Positions 1 through 12,264 of a stretch of DNA of 64,000 nt are shown here, in pieces. The position numbers and the translations under genes are program-made. Position 1 is the first letter of the stretch; each line of letters opens with the position of its first letter. Source of the DNA: Planococcus citri (lineage: Eukaryota; Arthropoda; Insecta; Hemiptera; Pseudococcidae); the NCBI RefSeq assembly GCF_950023065.1, contig NC_088681.1:49572836-49636835 (forward strand), given 5' to 3'. Below the pieces are notes generated by a model. That model was not told the origin of the DNA and ran no database searches. It worked only from the letters and a program-made list of their open reading frames with translations.

Positions 1-3000
1 CCAGACCACCAGCAGAAAAAAACTATTACGACTTTACGACATTTCAGCCCAAAGAGGGCTATTAATTACACGAAATTAAATTCGTATTTATAATTAAAAA
101 CCTTTTCGTTTTATTTAACTCGTTAATCAGTCATCTTTTCTAGAAAAGGAAGAGCTGCGGCTTTCTTATAATATATTTTTTCATCTTCCGTGGTACTCGT
201 ACTCGTAGTCGTAGGTATAAGGTACGTTTACGAAACCATAACTTTTACCTTCTTAAGAATAGATATAGTAGCCTGGGCGCGCAAAAATACTTCAACAATG
301 GTACCAGCAAGCTTTAAAATTACCTCCGAAATAATAACCATATTACCTAGAACTTTCTGCTAGGTGCATTGTTTAATGAATAAAGCTCGGTAATTTAAAA
401 ATATCTCTCAAGTAACATAAAAATATAATGGTGAATTTTTGGCTGCCAAGGCAAAACTTTCTCTTGGTAATTTTTTTTCTCTTCTTTATGAAAAAAATAA
501 CTACATAAAGCGTTTAACTGTATGAATACCTGGTATTTTTTTTCACCACCTCTTCTCCACCCTTCGCATCTCTCCTCCTCTCGTGATTTAGTTATACCAA
601 CACAAACCAGCCATTTATCTGCGAAAAATGATTGATTGTGAGTACGAGAAAAGAGGCTGGAGTTTTTTTTTATTCTCCCAAAACTCTCTCTCACCCTTAA
701 GATAAGGCGCGATATCCTTAAATAAAACGTCATGAAAACTTTTTTTTTCCACCACACTTCCCCTGCACGGTTTTTCTTCGTAACGCAAACTGCCTTCCAT
801 AGAGTATAACGACATCGCAGCAGCGTTGAAAGCTGAAATAATTTGTTAATAGTGTACCTTTGTAGCTGCGAAATTACCTCAAAGAAAATATGAAAAAGAA
901 AATGACGCCTAAAATATTTTTCACTTCCTAAAAATAGCGAAATGTACGTTTTCTCGTGCTTTTCTTTTTCCACACTATTCAAAGCGTAATCGTAAGAAAA
1001 AAAATGAACAAGTTTTTTTTTTCACCTTGATGAAGAAATTCTTTGTTTTATTTCTTCGCTTTGAAAAAATAAAGGTGTAGAAAATGAAAATATTTTTTTT
1101 CTATGTTTGATGCAGCAGCGACTACGTCGACGACAACAATGGTGAAAAAAAGTAATTTTCAAAGTACGCCAATCGTTAGCTATACATGAACGATGAAAAA
1201 TGAAAGATTTTTTTTTGTTTCGTGTATTTTTCAATTCGCTATTTATTTTTTTTCGATTGTTTTGTTTTTCAAATTTGTAAATAAAATTGGAAAAAAATCT
1301 TTAAAAACTCGTGATAATTAACTTGATTAGGAAATTTCCATAAAATTAAATTAATTTCGGATATTTTTTATTCTGCGTAAAAAATTTCATATTTTTCAAG
1401 TTGAAAAAAAATTTCCACACCAAAAAAAAATTATCTAAAATCCAAAATCGAATAAAAATCTACTTTAACTTTTAATTCACCACACAAATAGAAAATCTTT
1501 TCGTAAAAAAAATCATCTTCAAATCAAAAAAAAATCACTACAAAATTTTCGAAAAAAAATTTTCTCTACTCGAAAAAAAATTAAATACGTACCAGAATAA
1601 AATAAACGCTGAAAAAAAGCACAAAAATTCACGAATCTACCACGTGATTACGCGATTTTATAGTTACGAAAAATTCGCTGTAATACTAGCACGTTATACT
1701 ACAAATACCGCCCGTTCGTGGAAAGGAATCCGCGTTGAATGTCGTGTGATTCGAAAATTCAGCTGAAATTAAACGGTACAGACTTCGGCTGTATTCGGAA
1801 ACACCGCGAAAACATCGTGTACTTGGTTCTCGCTTTTAATATTATTACACCATTAACGAATAACATCTCATATTATTTCTGAAGTTTTTTCTTTTATATC
1901 GCGTAACGTCTTTATTGAACTTTTTTCTTCTCTTTTTTTTTCTTTCTCTTTTTTTCTCTCCCTCGCACGCTCCTACTTCCTTTCTTTTTCGTTTATATTC
2001 GTGCTTGTTCGTTACATTAATAAAATTTTCCTTTCGTTATAGGCTATATGTATACTTAGTGTACGGATTCACAACGTATATGCACGTATCAATTTGGGAA
2101 TAACACGATAATTGGACACGAGTTACATAATACCTTGCCGAGCATAAACGTTACATCGATCGAAATACTGAAAACTGAAATTATACGAGTAGGTATGGAA
2201 AATGAGGCATATTTCCCTACATAAGACAGGTGGGGATATTGGTTTGAAGATTTCGAGCCTTGAATTGTGTTTTTACTAAGGATGAGAGCTAATTTAAAGA
2301 ATGAAAGCTAAACAAATTGCATTTAGGGATTTACGATAGAAAGTTGAAACATTTCAAGATTTACGACATAAAATTGCTCAAATTTAATTTCAAATCGTAC
2401 CGGTGCACTACATTTTCAAGTTTGAGGTGAAGAAGGTTGAAGGATCGTGTGAAAAAAGAATAAAAATTGGCAAAAATTTCGATCATTTTGATATCTGTAC
2501 TGAAAATTGTAAACATTTTGAATTATTTATATGTATCTATCATTTTGATGATCTGGAAGAAAAAGAAGGCCATAAAGAAACTCAAAACTGATGTAAATCT
2601 CGACCTTTTTTGGTTGAGCATTGCAGCATAATTTCTGATATTTGAGATTCTGAACACATTTCACCGCCTCCCCCATTTTGCAAAACTTTTGACTAAAACT
2701 GAAATTGCCACCCACTGTTGAAATGAAAAAATGCTTAAATTAAGAGAAGAGCAATAAAAATTACATGAAAATCTTTGAAAGTAGGTGGAAAAAAATTGAT
2801 GATATGGTGTTAAAATTTCAGAAAATATTGCACCAGTTTCTCAAAATATTGGAAATTTTGTAGACCTTCTCTCTTCAACCTTCTGCCATCCAAAAAATTA
2901 AATCCATTTTTTCTGAGTAAAAAAATTAAGTAGGTAAGTACGACAAAACCATCCATCAAGTACTGAGCGAATCACGAGTGGATTGGTTCCTTAAAAGGGG

Positions 3001-3355
3001 AAGAATGCAACCAAAGTCACGAGATCGTTACGATGATTGCATAACAATCAAACCGCAGGAGTATGAGATGCCTTTAAAATTACTTCAAAACTCATTTTCT
3101 TGGATATTTTTCAAAAATTCAAAATTGATAAAACATAGGAAAAAGAAAGAGATTGGTGGCACCTTGTCAAGGTGTTGTCTGGGATACTTGACTCGATTTG
3201 AGAAGCATCTATCGCTTGTTTGAAAAGGAGTGCCTTAAAGAGGAGAAAATTTCTCACAAAATATTTCAAAAAATACGATTCCTTTGCATCTCAAAAACGG
3301 TTCGTTTTGATCCCTTAATTTTTTTGAGGGGTGTCTGGAGAGTGAGTATATATTA
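1..3355. other. AT-rich noncoding DNA, no gene recognised
   Basis: This stretch is dominated by runs of A and T. The open frames across it are low-complexity (Phe, Lys, Leu and Ser rich), overlap one another on both strands, and show no domain, signal peptide or splice structure I can recognise. From about 1650 to 2100 the base composition is less extreme, with more CpG, which could mark a regulatory or untranslated region of a gene outside the window. No specific signal supports that. Confidence 0.6.
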
Positions 3356-3576
3356 GGGCGGGTCGAAAAAAAACGTAGGTCTCGGAATTTTCTGAAATTC
3401 ACGTATGTGGTTCCTTTTGAGTTGAAACCACCCCAAAAAAATTTTTAGCCCCACGTGGCTCAGCCCCCTGGTGCCGCAGGAGGCTAAAAATTTTTTTGGG
3501 GTGGTTTCAACTCAAAAGGAACCGCATATGTGAATTTCAGAAAATTCCGAGACCTACGATTTTTTTCGACCCGCCC
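3356..3576. mobile_element. 221-bp foldback MITE with ~100-bp arms
   Basis: The two halves are near-perfect reverse complements. The left end reads GGGCGGGTCGAAAAAAA, and its reverse complement closes the right end at 3576. The arms run about 100 bp to a short loop near 3465 that contains CCCCCTGGTGCCGCAGG. TA dinucleotides flank both ends (3354-3355 and 3577-3578), which fits a TA target duplication of the Tc1/mariner type. It has no coding capacity, so it is a non-autonomous element. Arm mismatches are few (for example GTATGTGGTT versus CATATGCGGTT), suggesting a fairly recent copy. Superfamily assignment is inferred from the TA flank only. Confidence 0.85.
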
Positions 3577-4599
3577 TAGTATATATATTTTGACACCAAC
3601 AGCACAACTTCAACTTTTTTAGTTGTCGAGTTGATAGTTTATTGAAATTCCTTTTCAAAATTTTTTCATGAAGTGAATTCTAAAAAATTTTAGGTAACCC
3701 AGTAACTAATTGTAAGATGCATTAACAATTTGCATGTTGCAAAAACGATTCAAGAAAATATTTTTACTTTGAAAAAGAGAGAAGTGGGAAAGGCACGATA
3801 TCTGATGAAAATTTCAAAAATACTTATTTCGCAAAATTTTCCAAAATTGAAATTAAAAAAAGTGTTTTTCTCTCAAAAATACTCCAAAAACGACGCGATA
3901 CAAGCACCAGTAAGTCAAGGAGTAAAATCTCTGATGAAAACTTGAAAAAAAAAAACATTTTTATTGTATTTTTTCAACATTTAAAAAAATTAATCTTCTT
4001 CCTTGAAAATAATCTTTAAAAAAGAAAAAAACACAATTTTGCTTAAACAAAGCGAAAGCACAAAATTCTTGTTGAATTTTCAAATTTCTTGCTTGGTTTT
4101 TTTGAAAAGAGGGCCAAAATATGAATAATTTTGCAACTTTTCAGTTTGAAATTTGATTTCTTGAAAAAGGTCTCTACATACCTATAAATTAAAGTAGCAA
4201 AGTCTGGAAAAAAATTATGGAAGTTGTTTTAAACAAAATATCGACGAAACTACTTAAATAATCACCAAAAAATATAAAAATTGTTTAAAATATGGAAAAA
4301 TTGATGAAAATAATTGCTAAAATTTTTTAAAATATCGTACAAGTTGCTCTAAAATATTAACAAAAGTATTCTACAGAAAAATGTCGAAATTGAAATGAAA
4401 TAATTGAAAATGACCAAAAAAATCAATGGATCAACATCAAAATTGCGCAGAAATCATCAAAAAGCAGACAACTGAAAAGTTTCAACTTTGTAAAAAATTA
4501 TCCAATTCAATACCTAATTAAATCCAAAAGGTTAAATTCCTCTCATGAAAATTCGTTCATAATGATGAAAAAAAAAATAATCATAAAAAAAGGGCTCGT
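3577..4599. other. Noncoding A/T-rich stretch
   Basis: I see no gene, RNA or terminal repeats here. It consists of short A-rich words such as AAAATT and TTGAAAA. Confidence 0.5.
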
Positions 4600-5489
4600 A
4601 CCGAATTTTTTTCAAAGAAAAACCAATTTTAGCAGCAAAAAAAAAATGTAAAAAAGTGATCAAAAAATAAATAACAAAATACCTATACATATGAACAAGA
4701 AACTTCAATGCAGGAAAAATTCACAAAAAAGCTAGAACATTATATCAAAACATGTAGAAAAGGACTTTTTTAGCAATTATAAATGCAAAAAATGGTACAT
4801 TCCAGATTTTCGTCGGAAAAGTGAGACTATTTTGAAACTTTTTAGCAATTTTGGGCATAAAAGTGAAAACTTTAGGCAATGTCCGGCAAGAAAGTCGAGA
4901 TCGTGACAATCATGAAGCAGGACTTTTTTGGCATTTTTTAGAAAAAATTGTAATTCTTTGGGAAAAAAAGCGACGATTTTCAATACTTTTTACCAAAGCA
5001 ATTTCAAGTAAAAAAGAGAGACTTTTTGGCCATTTTTTGAAATTTTCATACCGAATTTTTTTCAAAGAAAAACAAATGTCAGCAGCAAAAAAAATGTAAA
5101 AAAGTGACCAAAAAATAAATAACAAAATACCTACATACGAACAAGAAACTTTAATGCAGGAAAAACTCACAAAAAAGCTAGAACATTATATTGAAACATG
5201 TAGATTGAAGAAAAGGACTTTTTAGCAATTACTGACAAAAAATTGTACTAGATTTTTGTCAGAAAAGTGAGACTTTTTAGGCATGAAAGTGAGAATTTTA
5301 GGCAATTTCCGGCAAGAAAGTCGAGATCGTGACAATTTTAGCATGAAGCAGGACTTTTTTGGCATTTTTTTTAGAAAAAATGGCAATTCTTTGGAGGAAA
5401 AAAGCGATAATTTTCAATACTTTTTGCCGAAGCAATTTCAAGCAAAAAAGAGAGACTCTTTGGCCATTTTTTGAAATTTTCAAGCACGA
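4600..5489. repeat. Tandem duplication, two ~450-bp units
   Basis: The words CCGAATTTTTTTCAAAGAAA (4601) and AGCAGCAAAAAAAA, then ACAAGAAACTT, GCTAGAACATTATAT and GTCGAGATCGTGACAAT, recur in the same order 450 bp later, starting at 5051. Unit 1 is about 4600-5049 and unit 2 about 5050-5489. The copies differ by substitutions and small indels, so the duplication is not very recent. Neither unit has a convincing coding frame. Confidence 0.85.
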
Positions 5490-6010
5490 AAGTAAAAATT
5501 TCCCATCAATTTGGTAAAAAGCGAAAATTTTTGTCAATCTTTGGCAAAAAGCGAAACTTTTCGGAAATCACTGACAATTTTCAATGCGTTTTGGGAAAGC
5601 AATTTAAAGCAAAAAAGAGAGACTTTTTGGCTAATTTCTGAAATTTTCAAGTAAAAAAGCAAAATTTTCTGCAAATTTGGTAAAAAGCCGGAATTTTTGT
5701 AAATTTTTGGGCAAAAGCGAAATTTTTTGAAAATCATTAGCAAAAAGTGATATTTTTTTGCAACTTTTGTTGAAAAATATGAGCCTTTCTACAACTGTTT
5801 AAGAAAAAGTAGCTTTTTTTTGGAAAATGTTGAAAAAAACGAGACATTTGTAATACTGGCAATAAATCAAGGCTTTTTGTCAATTTTCGGCTTCAAAGCA
5901 AGACTTTCGAGCACTTTTTCGGATAAAGAAGTGAGACAATTGGAATTTTTTTGATAATGAAGCTATTATTGGTCATTTTTGGCAATTGACACAACTTGAG
6001 CTATTTTTGC
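5490..6010. repeat. Degenerate short-period repeat field
   Basis: This continues the preceding duplication with decayed copies of a short motif: GAGACTTTTTGGC, AAAAGCGAAA and GGCAATTT recur every few tens of bases. The word GCAATTTCAAGCAAAAAAGAG and variants occur near 5004, 5432 and 5599. It looks like an eroded satellite. Reading frames across it exist only because the repeat is poor in stop codons on one strand. Confidence 0.6.
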
Positions 6011-8334
6011 CAGAAAGTAAGACTTCGACAAAAAGTAACCGAAATTGGGTGGAATGAAGAAAAACTGCCCAAAGTTTAAAAAAATACCAAAACCACATTG
6101 TAAGTTATTAGAAATGATGAAAACATCGTCAGACAGTAAAAATTTATGAAATAGTGATCAATGCCTTTGCCTATTGCTTAGAAAATTTGCTGAAGAATTC
6201 GTAGTATGGAAATAGAACTTCCGAATATTCTAAATAAAAATAAAAAAAACTGTGAGTACGACGTCAATAAAATTGCATAAAATTATGCAAATTTGCTTCA
6301 TGTTTAAATTCAAAACAAGCATATGGAATTCTACATGAGTTTTTGCTATTTTTCAAAAAAGTCTGACAAAATTTCAAAATATAATTTTTGAAAGTTTAAC
6401 AAAATAACAACTCATCGATTGTTCTCTTAAGTTCTTGATAAAAATCATAATGAGATCTAGAGGTCTACTCCAATATTACTCAAAATATCGGAGATTGTTC
6501 ATTTTTTTTTCTTCCGATTTTTTATGAATCTGACATAATAATGTCAAGAATTCATCGAAATTTTTTCCGAGTTCTCAACAGTCGCGCAAAATAATCATCA
6601 CAAAATACTACCTGCTCTAATGTTTTAGCAACAATCTTTTGCAAAAAAAAATTAAAATTAAAAACGCGAATTGAACGAAGTATTTTGGAGAAAAATTCAT
6701 TCCATAGAAATGTCCCAGACAAGATATTTTTACGAATGTTCACACAGCTTATTTTTTTTTTCATTCTCGACGTTTTAAAGCTGAAACAATCCCTCGAAAT
6801 TTTTTCGCTGCGAAAAAAAAATCCTTCTTTCATTAAAAATAAGGCAGACTGTGCGAATACAAACACCTTATACATAATCAAAACACCCGTCAAATTAAAC
6901 GAAACGACGAGACACCTTCAATTTCCAGCCAATAACACTTTCAGGCAATCACATTAAATAAGTTGTTTCATCCCTCGCCCACGCACACCCCCCAAAAAAA
7001 ATGAAAATAAAAACAAAAGAATATACAAGAGCGTCGTCGCACCGTCATTTACCACGCCTTCCATACGCACAAAAAATACCGAGAAGACAAATAACCTGCC
7101 TAATCATCTCTCCTTTTATGACACGTAACGTGACGAATATATTCGAAAAAAAACAAAATCCATTTGGGTAAATTTCCCATCATCAAATTTAAGAGCTGTT
7201 CGAGTAATAACGAAGGCGGAAGCGCGATTAAACATCACAAACAAAACCCACGCGTTCTATGATTTTTTTTTCTCTCGACGAAATTGCCTTCATCAACGAA
7301 AAAAAAAATGTAATATTAAAATTTCTTCGTGATTTCGCGTTATTTTCGTCTTCATCTTGCTCCCTCTTGTTCAATCTTCATAGCAACAACTAATGAAAAA
7401 TTGGTTAAAAGATATGACACAGCTTCCAATAATAATTTTTCAAGACGACGACGACGACGCAACGCGGTAAAAAATTACCCGATTTTAAATAAATTTAGTT
7501 TACTTTTGAAATTCAAATAAGTATAAAAAAATTCACCGAGATGAATTTCATTTCTGTAGAAATTAATTTGAATATCAGTTTTCTCTTCGTTTTTTTTTCT
7601 ATCTCAAATATAACGATGGTAGCTGAATCGCAGTAATTAGTTTAAATTGACAACCGTAAATTTCCATCAAAGTCGCGAAATTAATATTTCCTCGCATTTT
7701 CTGTCAAATATCGCCATGCTATACAAACACTATCGGTCGGATAAATTAAGCAACAGGTTTTTCGAAAAATGACGCCAACAAAATGAATCGTAGTAAGTTA
7801 TCTTTACGCATAGAATTTTATACTCAGCTATTGTTGTCTTGTAATCTGAAAACTTAGCAATCTCGACCAACAAAATATACTATAACTTATACCTATACGA
7901 AAGATAGATTCGAAGGCAGGAAGGACGAAGGGGTTCAATTTTACCAACAACTAAGTTTTTCAAGTACTGTATATAGTACCTACATCGAAATGTTTCCTTC
8001 TTTCTGTCCTTTTCTTTTCGTTTAAAAACAAAGTTTGATTTTTCTCTTTGATAAACAGTGGCAAAGAAGTTCAATTTCCCCCATTTGATTTTCTCGAGTT
8101 GGAATTTTTCGATGAATTTCTGCCCCGACAAAGGTCACCGACCACGAGGGAAGTCGTCGAACCCTTTATGCAGCTTTCAAGACAGCTTGTCGCGGTGTTT
8201 TGAATTTTTTCAAATGACATTTCGATTAAAAGTACCGGTATTTACAAAAAAATAACCAGAGAGACAAGGAGAAGTGTTAATTGACAAAAAAAAGTTGTAA
8301 TCTCGTAATTAAAATAAAATTTTTGAAATGAAAA
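6011..8334. other. Noncoding stretch, partly less AT-rich
   Basis: No gene is recognised. Around 6960-7500 the sequence is richer in CpG and includes a short (GAC)n run near 7443. This mixed composition resembles regulatory or untranslated DNA near a gene, but I see no exon supported by splice sites and codon bias. Confidence 0.5.
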
Positions 8335-8338
8335 TGTA

Positions 8339-10687
8339 GGGTCATTCCACGTCAATTGGACCAAGAAGTGGTAGGTGGGTTCGGTGATTTTTTTGAAATT
8401 TTTCCTGTGGAGAGACCTTCTGAAGGGATGACCAATGGAGCAAATCGCAGCCCTCTAGCCCATTTTTAACGGCAGCTAGGGGGTGTCAAAGTTTTCAGTG
8501 AACCTAAAATATCATCCATTTCAGCAGTGGATTACTCGATAACCGCGATACCTACCAAAATGGAACTTTTTCCTATAGTTAGGGGTTTTAAAAGGCTTTT
8601 TGTTGATTTTATAAAAATCAGTGTTGCCACTTTTTTTCGTACAAAAAATTACGAGGGTTGTCCGCGAAGTTGCGCGCAAAACGCTGTCGCTTGGAAACTT
8701 TTCGAGCTATGGAGTTGTTTTTTTTTTTCATTAGATTCCCTGAAATCTTGGCTACATTTTGGTATGTTTGCGAACGTGATAGTTGAAAACCCTCCTTCAC
8801 TCGATAAAAAAACTCATCACAAAAAGATCAAAATTCGAAAAAATTCAATTTTTAATTTCAATTATCAAAAAAAGTTTAAATTTATTCAGTTGTCTTATTT
8901 TGACCTATTTCTGACGTATTTCATGAAAAAGTTGACAAAAATCACACTCACAGCAAAAAAATAAAAATTTGTTTATTTTTTGATTTTTTTGGAATTTTGT
9001 TTTTTTTGTGATGAGTTAATTTCACCGTGTGAAGGGGTTTTTTCAACTTTTTCAACGGCTACGTAAAAATAGGGGTCAAATGGGTCAGCTTGAATCAAAA
9101 CTTTTTTTTATGTCTTAAGTCGAAAAATCGCATTTTTTCGCAAACTTAAATTTTTTAAAAATCGACTTTGCGACACAAGTTACCATCCCAATTTTTTAAT
9201 ATGTTGTTTAGCATGAACAGTTGTCCATAATATATTTTTCTCAGAATTTTTGAGAATCGGAACGATATGAAAACTACGTTTTGAAACTTTTTGAGCTAAT
9301 TTTTTGTACAAAAAAAAGTGGCAACACTGATTTTTACAAAATCACCAAAAGGCCTTTTAAAACCCCTAACTATGGGAAAAAGTTTCATTTTGATAGGTAT
9401 CGCGGCTATCGAGTAATCCACTGCTGAAATGGATGATATTTTAGGTTTGACACCTTCTATGTAGCTGCCGTTAAAAATGGACTAGAGGGCTGCGATTTGC
9501 GCCATTGGTCATCCCTTCGGAAGGTCTTGTGATGAGCAGGAATGCCTCCACTACATATAGTAGTGCCTATTGTACTTACCACATATCCTAGTTATTCTTA
9601 AAATAACTAGGTATCGTAGATATTAAAATATTACTTGCTTCCCGCAAAAACTACTTTTTTACCTCGTTGAGATTTGAAGGTTAAGAGGTGATTTTTACCT
9701 ATATTTCCCAGGTTCGCATAGGGCTCGTCTCTGTGTGAATCCTGGTCGATTCTCACTTGAGTTTTTACCCGCGGCCACGGTAGATCTTCTCGTCAACGAC
9801 CGACTTTATGTCACCTGTGGACTATGTCCACCCTCGTACTTCGATTAATCTTTTTTATTACCCGCTTGTTCGGTTAAAATTGTGTATATTAACGTAAATT
9901 CGTGGTTCGTATCAAAGGATCGTCCCTTATTTCGGTATCTTGGATCACCTCCCATTTTCCGGACATGGGAGTGTGTACCCAGTGTCAAAAGGTAATCAGA
10001 GATTTTATTCATAGTCATTGACCGGCCTAGTATTGGTGAGCCACCAAAGAGATGACTAACGTGAACAGTTAAGGTAATGGAAAAAGCCTTTCTAAATTAT
10101 GGAGTGCGTTCCTCCAACTAGAATTAATTATAACCTTATCGTAATTAATTTAACTGACAGCGAGATGACAAAATACTGTCACATCCAAACTCGTTTCATA
10201 ATTGTACTTTAGTTAATGATCGATACGTGTATGATTGTTAAGCATTTTATCTTCATTAGAGATGCAGTGATTTGTTCCACTGCATTCTCCCTTCTTATAA
10301 TTAGGAATAATGCATCCTTTAATTATAAGATGTTCGACTTGTATTGAATATACACCTAATACAGGAGGTCAATACTAGTTGTTTTGAGTTTTATTTGGTA
10401 GCAATAATCTCAATTTATAATGTATTTTGGTACTAGATAGACCAAGAGCCTTTTCACTGAGCTAGTCTGGTTCTTAGGAAATATTCCCTCCCTAAGGAAT
10501 ATTTCTTGGATTTTTCACATACGCCTATAGACAGATAATAGTTAGGTACCTAACACGTATATTATCATACCTTTCACCTCTCCCATTCTATCTAAGACCA
10601 ATTATTACAGTCTTTCCACAGGAAAAATTTCAAAAAAATCGCCAAACCCACCTACCACTTCTTGGTCCAATTGACGTGGAATGACCC
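8339..10687. mobile_element. Palindromic TIR transposon with 4-bp TGTA target duplication
   Basis: The left end starts GGGTCATTCCACGTCAATTG at 8339 and the right end is its reverse complement, ending at 10687. TGTA flanks both sides (8335-8338 and 10688-10691). The arms are long: 8339 to about 8655 pairs with 9300-9528 plus 10610-10687. The right arm is split by a separate 1,081-bp insertion. The centre (about 8660-9300) carries no transposase, so this is a non-autonomous foldback element. Without the insertion it would be about 1.26 kb. A related copy lies at 23556-24330. Superfamily is not assigned: the 4-bp duplication is clear but I do not recognise the termini. Confidence 0.85.
9529..10609. 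mobile_element. 1,081-bp insertion in the palindromic element (5-bp GTCTT duplication)
   Basis: GTCTT occurs at 9524-9528 and again at 10610-10614, flanking this segment. The related element at 23556-24330 shows the uninterrupted site (AAGGTCTTTCCACAGG near 24248), which confirms that the segment was inserted. It begins GTGATGAGCAGG and ends ATTATTACA, has no internal terminal inverted repeats that I can see and no long ORF. A 5-bp duplication and ends close to TG...CA suggest a solo LTR (BEL/Pao or Copia type), but this is inference. Confidence 0.7.
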
Positions 10688-10691
10688 TGTA

Positions 10692-12160
10692 GTCTTCTGT
10701 ATTTTCAATACCCTGAAATTTCGAGTTGATACGAAGGAACCCCGATGTTTTTGGAAAAAATTGAAAAATTGTTGGGGGCTTCAGAATGGTCCAACTCGAA
10801 TTTTTTTGAGAAAAACATTACATTTTTCACTATCTGTCTTCTAACAAATTTTTAGAAAGCTCTCCACTCGACCCCCTTCCCCCCTCACACGCAAAAAAAT
10901 AACAAAATCCAATTTTTCATAAGAAAATAAATTCCCTCAGTAGATGGTGATTACTCGTATAACTCAATTTTTTCATGTTTTTCATGTTTTTTTTTTTTTT
11001 TTTTTTTTTTTGACAATGAAGGGAGAGAGCTTTCAGCACAACTCATTTTCAAATTGGAGAACTAAAACTTTCTGGTATTTTCCAAAAATAAAAAAGTAAC
11101 TTTGAGGGTGGGAGCGGGAGCGAAACCAATTAAAAAAAATCTTCACGAGACTCTGATTTAAAACTGGGCATTAAAAATCAGCACCAAAAATTACCTACTA
11201 TGGAATCTTTTGAACAGACACTTTCCCATTAAAAAAAAAAGTAATCAAAATATTAGGTCCCAAAGTTCATTTTTGGATTTTCGGTGAGTGTCAGTCTACT
11301 CTACACGATTACAAGACTCAAAAGTTATCGCAATTTGATCAGTAGAAATTTAAAAACTCGCTCGAGGCTCCAAAAAGGTCAAATTGCGATTGGCTTCGAG
11401 TCGAATGGTTGTGTAGACAAACATCAGATGATATCTAAACGAAAAAATTGTTGCTTTTTTTCGAAAATTTGATACAAATTCGTTAAAAATTATCTAACTA
11501 ACCTGAAACAATCTAGAGGGTGCTCGATGAAAATCAATCAAAATTATAGGTACTGAAGTTTATTTTTGCCTTTTTGGATTTTCCAAATTGAGAAATGATT
11601 GGGATACCAAAAACTATGTTGATGCGGGGGAATCAAATTGAAGAAATCATTCATGGCAGTTCATTTTGTGCAGAAGAGAAAAAAATAAATTCCATGAGAA
11701 AGTTTAAGAATCCCCCTTAAAACAATTTTTAAAATTTTTTTTCAATTTTCAAAAATTTGCCAAAAATTTAAAAATGAACTTTGAACCTGAAATTTTGGTC
11801 AGGGGGTTTTAGAACATGCTCTTGTTCAAATCGGAGAGCGTCTGTTCAATAAATTCTCTAGATAGATGGTGATTATAACGTAATTTCAAATTATAGCTGT
11901 AAGTATAATTTCTGTCAAAAAAAAATTAAGCTCCTTCACAGTTGATCAGAGTGGTGTCATTTTACCGATTACCATTTCACATTAAAAGACTAAAAAAGGA
12001 ACAAAATGTGATTAAATTTTTACGTTCGAATACTTCAAAGCAGATTATCCATTCATCGTTCTCGAACAAAAATCGACGTAATCATAAAAACGACAATAAC
12101 GCGTTGACAAATGAATGCAATTAATATAGTTCACCATTAATTTGACGAATACCTGGTTGT
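10692..12160. repeat. Noncoding dispersed-repeat sequence with a T25 run
   Basis: No gene is seen. Parts of this region resemble 19640-20640 (compare GCTCTCCACTCGACCCCC near 10860 with CTCTCCATTCGACTCTCC near 19862), so it is a dispersed repeat family. A run of 25 T lies at 10987-11011. Local reading frames are short and low in complexity. Confidence 0.55.
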
Positions 12161-12168
12161 TTGTTGCA

Positions 12169-12176
12169 ATATAAAA
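12169..12176 (+). promoter_or_regulatory. TATA-like box upstream of the secreted-protein gene
   Basis: ATATAAAA lies about 90 bp before the ATG at 12265. That leaves a short 5' untranslated leader if transcription starts near 12200. The position fits, but no initiator element is obvious. Confidence 0.4.
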
Positions 12177-12264
12177 ACTAACAATTGCTGCCATTTCACG
12201 AATCATCGCGAACTTTCACATATGTTTACAAAAAGTTTGGCAAAAAAGAAAAAACCAACCAACG

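Noticed and set aside
395..982. 195-codon minus-strand frame
   Set aside because: Low-complexity AT-rich translation overlapping other frames; no domain, splice support or codon bias.
8527..8964. 145-codon plus-strand frame as a transposase
   Set aside because: It crosses the inverted arm and centre of a foldback element and lacks any DDE-type motif.
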